Below, in pieces: positions 6,808-8,513 of a stretch of DNA of 8,513 bases. The translations under genes and the position numbers were made by a program. The first letter of the stretch is position 1. The number at the start of each line of letters is the position of its first letter. Source of the DNA: JAVBLF01 sp031553675 (lineage in GTDB: Bacteria; Bacillota; Clostridia; Christensenellales; CALWSW01); the NCBI GenBank assembly GCA_031553675.1, contig JAVBLF010000035.1, forward strand, positions 1 through 8,513. The letters run 5' to 3'. The notes under the pieces were generated by a model, which was not told the origin of the DNA, ran no database searches, and saw only the letters and a program-made list of their open reading frames with translations.

Positions 6808-6808
6808 T
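6803..6808 (+). promoter_or_regulatory. Perfect -10 hexamer overlapping the glnN stop codon
   Basis: TATAAT at 6803-6808 spans the TAA stop of glnN. It lies 45 bases ahead of the downstream glycosyltransferase start, a suitable place for an internal promoter. The matching -35 is poor (TGGCGA at 6780-6785, 17-base spacer) and there is no TG extension. It may be chance, because the codons GTA-TAA-TG produce it. If active, the glycosyltransferase could be expressed independently of glnN. Confidence 0.3.
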
Positions 6809-6853
6809 GGTTGCATACTCGTGCGATCACGGACGTAAAAGGAGAGAACGCTT

Positions 6854-8101
6854 TTGCTGCACGTACTGTTGTTATCCGTCACGGCGGGGCAGGGACACAA
6901 TTCCTGTGCGCGCTCGCTCGCGGTCGCGCTCGAAGCGCGCGGCGTCGCGTGCCAAACGGTCGATACGATCAAGTACATCAATTCGCTGACTGGAACGGCG
7001 GTCGACAAAGGCTACCTGACCATGGGCAAATACACGCCCAAGTTCTGGGGCACGATCTACAACCAGGCGCTTCAGCTCTCCATGAGCGGCAAGCCGGCGC
7101 AAATCAATCTGCCCCTGCCGCAGCGCTTTGTCAAGCTGATCGCCAAAGCCAACCCCGACGCGATCGTCTGCACACACTTTTTCGCGTCGCTGCTGCTGAC
7201 AAAAATGCGCCGCAAACGCCTGATTTCCATGCCGGTCTTCGGCATCAACACCGACTTTACACTGCACCCCTTCTGGGAAGACGTCGATCAGGATTACCTC
7301 GTTTTGGCCTGCGACCAGATGCACTACTCCGTGCAAAAACGCGGCATTCCGCCCGAAAAGACCCTGCCCTTCGGCATACCGGTCAACGCGAATTTCGGCA
7401 TGAACATCGACAAACACGAGGCGCGCAAGATGCTGGGCCTCCAAGACAAGAATACCATGCTGCTCATGGGTGGCTCGATGGGCTTTGGCGACCTGACAAA
7501 ACAGGTGGACGAACTCGACGCCCTACCCCACGACTTTCAGATCGTCGTGATCTGCGGCAGCAACAAGCAGCTTTACGCCGAACTCAAACAGCGCGCCGAC
7601 GAAGGCAAGTTCCACAAGACCGTCCTCCCCTACCAATACGTCGATAACGTCCACGTCTTCATGTACGCCAGCGACATCGTTTGCACGAAGCCCGGCGGCC
7701 TCTCGACGAGCGAGGCCATGAGCGTCGGGCGCCCGATCGTCATGCTCGATCCCATCCCCGGCCTCGAAGAGATCAACGCGGCCTTCCTCGTCAACAGCGG
7801 CGCCGCCGTCCAGACCGGCAAGCACTACCCTTTGAGCGAAGCCGTCTACAACCTCATGCGCAGCCCCGAACGCTGCGAGGCGATGATCCGCGCCCAGCTC
7901 GCCGTCAACCCGCCCTCGGCGGCCGACAACCTCGCCGATTTCGTGATCCGCCAGGCCGAGTCCTACCGCGCCCGAAACGAAAACGGCGGCGTCCTCTACC
8001 CCCACCAGCCCGACATGCGCGTCAAGATGAACGCCGTCGAGCGCCACCGCCGCTTGCGCGCGGCGCGGAGGAGTCTGGTGAACGTCAGCAAGAAGCCGTA
8101 G
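6854..8101 (+). CDS. MGDG synthase/UgtP-like glycosyltransferase (GT28 superfamily)
   Basis: This is a predicted membrane-associated glycosyltransferase of 415 residues, related to diacylglycerol glucosyltransferases (UgtP) and plant MGDG synthases. It would transfer sugar from a UDP-sugar to a lipid at the cytoplasmic membrane face. The N-terminal MGDG-synthase-type domain starts at once with LLSVTAGQGHNSCARSLA (6-23), holding the GxGH loop and H15. TDFTLHPFW follows at 133-141, GIPVNANF at 174-181, and the glycine loop LLMGGSMGFGD at 203-213. The nucleotide-sugar site is CTKPGGLSTSEAMSVGRP (277-294), then PIPGLEE (300-306). The last 45 residues are strongly basic (VERHRRLRAARRSL), perhaps for contact with acidic lipids. 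The start is TTG, fixed by AAAAGGAGAG at 6837-6846 and by the first beta strand beginning at residue 2; no in-frame ATG fits before the GxGH loop. Acceptor and sugar are not readable; a role outside lipid glycosylation is possible. Confidence 0.88.
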   Translation: MLHVLLLSVTAGQGHNSCARSLAVALEARGVACQTVDTIKYINSLTGTAVDKGYLTMGKYTPKFWGTIYNQALQLSMSGKPAQINLPLPQRFVKLIAKANPDAIVCTHFFASLLLTKMRRKRLISMPVFGINTDFTLHPFWEDVDQDYLVLACDQMHYSVQKRGIPPEKTLPFGIPVNANFGMNIDKHEARKMLGLQDKNTMLLMGGSMGFGDLTKQVDELDALPHDFQIVVICGSNKQLYAELKQRADEGKFHKTVLPYQYVDNVHVFMYASDIVCTKPGGLSTSEAMSVGRPIVMLDPIPGLEEINAAFLVNSGAAVQTGKHYPLSEAVYNLMRSPERCEAMIRAQLAVNPPSAADNLADFVIRQAESYRARNENGGVLYPHQPDMRVKMNAVERHRRLRAARRSLVNVSKKP

Positions 8102-8113
8102 GGACGTTTTTTT
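8081..8113 (+). terminator. Weak candidate terminator after the glycosyltransferase
   Basis: AACGTC (8081-8086), inside the last codons, can pair with GACGTT (8103-8108) just after the stop, and a run of seven T covers 8107-8113. The stem is only six base pairs with a 16-base loop, so it is weaker than a standard intrinsic terminator, but the position and T-run are right. Confidence 0.35.
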
Positions 8114-8289
8114 CTCTTACTTGTCTTGAAAGAAAAGTAACAAAAGAACTTTTCGTGCACTCCACAAATCTCCGATTTGCAGAGTGCTGCCCCCGGGATG
8201 GGCGGCGGCAAGAGTGCCGCCCACCCCGCCGTTTCGTTCGCGCGAGAAGCCGAGAAGATTTGCAGGCGGGATACGCAATGCCATTAGGA
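8102..8289. other. Gene-free stretch with three stem-loops
   Basis: I see no credible gene here; the short open frames lack ribosome sites and family resemblance. Three hairpins stand in a row. At 8117-8140, TTACTT-G-TCT pairs with AGA-A-AAGTAA around TGAA. At 8157-8187, GCACTC and CAAATC pair with GATTTG and GAGTGC around TCC, with a symmetric CA/CA interruption. At 8199-8223, TGGGCGGC pairs with GCCGCCCA around nine bases. They may be termination or dispersed intergenic elements. Confidence 0.5.
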
Positions 8290-8375
8290 GAGGCCGTTCT
8301 GTTGCAGCGGGCGATTGATAATCGCCCCTACAGGCGCACAAACAAGGCTATCGGGATGTAGGGGCGATTATCAAT
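8290..8375. repeat. Palindromic repeat element, copy 1
   Basis: This is an 86-base unit, the first of two direct copies spaced 118 bases start to start. It holds a perfect 19-bp inverted repeat: 8314-8332 against 8357-8375, with a 24-base centre. The left arm itself folds: GGGCGATT-GAT-AATCGCCC at 8309-8327. The outer right arm departs from symmetry after 8375 (GCGAATC instead of CGCCCG), so this copy looks eroded. No transposase is present. It resembles a small non-coding interspersed palindrome; the number of genomic copies cannot be known from here. Confidence 0.8.
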
Positions 8376-8407
8376 GCGAATCAAGGGTTGCAAACCTAAC
8401 GTATTGC

Positions 8408-8499
8408 GAGGCCGTTTTGCTGCATCGGGCGATTGATAATCGCCCCTACAGGCGCAGAAACAAGGTTAGCGGGATGTAGGGGCGATTATCAATCGCCCG
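8408..8499. repeat. Palindromic repeat element, copy 2
   Basis: The second copy differs from copy 1 at six of 86 aligned bases. Its inverted repeat is longer and perfect over 25 bp: 8426-8450 against 8475-8499, with a 24-base centre. Each arm contains its own 8-bp stem (GGGCGATT-GAT-AATCGCCC and its complement). It can therefore form one long hairpin or two short ones. The full symmetry suggests this is the more intact copy. The window ends 14 bases later, so further copies may follow. Confidence 0.82.
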
Positions 8500-8513
8500 C
8501 GTACCATAAGGAT

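Noticed and set aside
5992..7008. Long open frame (338 codons) antisense to glnN and the following gene
   Set aside because: It is a mirror of two strongly supported genes in GC-rich DNA, has no recognisable motifs and spans an intergenic gap.
8102..8289. Small protein genes or a tRNA in the right-hand spacer
   Set aside because: No tRNA-like cloverleaf was seen, and the short open frames lack start signals and resemble no known family.
8290..8499. CRISPR array
   Set aside because: There are only two 86-base copies separated by 32 bases; the units are long nested palindromes, and no cas gene is present.

Overview
The window is GC-rich bacterial DNA with six complete protein genes, clear Shine-Dalgarno sites and short intergenic gaps. 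The gene set points to a high-GC member of the Bacillota, probably class Clostridia from a gut-type lineage. It includes a type III glutamine synthetase, a LytTR response regulator, a MurG of the type with the GGGSAGHVTPN glycine loop, and a UgtP/MGDG-synthase-like glycosyltransferase. Small GC-rich palindromes also surround the genes. The taxonomic placement is inferred from style and family content; no rRNA or other marker gene is present.
Layout. From 1 to 86 there is a short leader with two perfect hairpins. From 87 to 1530 (+) a LytTR-type response regulator is followed after 10 nt by a Nudix hydrolase, probably as one transcript. From 1531 to 1694 there is a convergent intergenic region with several hairpins, including a 13-bp stem likely to end transcription from both sides. 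From 1695 to 4426 (-) lies a two-gene unit: murG is first, and a HEAT-like-repeat/Rossmann RNA methyltransferase overlaps its stop codon by ATGA. From 4427 to 4692 is a divergent control region with candidate promoters facing both ways and several dyads. From 4693 to 8101 (+) lies glnN (glutamine synthetase III), followed 46 nt later by a GT28/MGDG-synthase-like glycosyltransferase that starts at TTG. From 8102 to 8513 no gene is visible; the stretch is filled with hairpins and two 93%-identical 86-nt copies of a palindromic repeat spaced at 118 nt.
How the genes may work together. The central genes touch cell-envelope synthesis and nitrogen assimilation. MurG makes lipid II from UDP-GlcNAc, and the UgtP-like enzyme probably glycosylates a membrane lipid. 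Glutamine synthetase makes glutamine, the amino donor for glucosamine-6-phosphate and hence UDP-GlcNAc. This link is inference from adjacency. The regulator-Nudix pair appears to be a separate unit, with no histidine kinase in the window.
No clearly new defence, mobile or biosynthetic system is visible. The points most worth a second look are the translational coupling of an RNA methyltransferase to murG, the domain build of that methyltransferase, the glnN-glycosyltransferase pairing, and the nested palindromic repeats at the right end.
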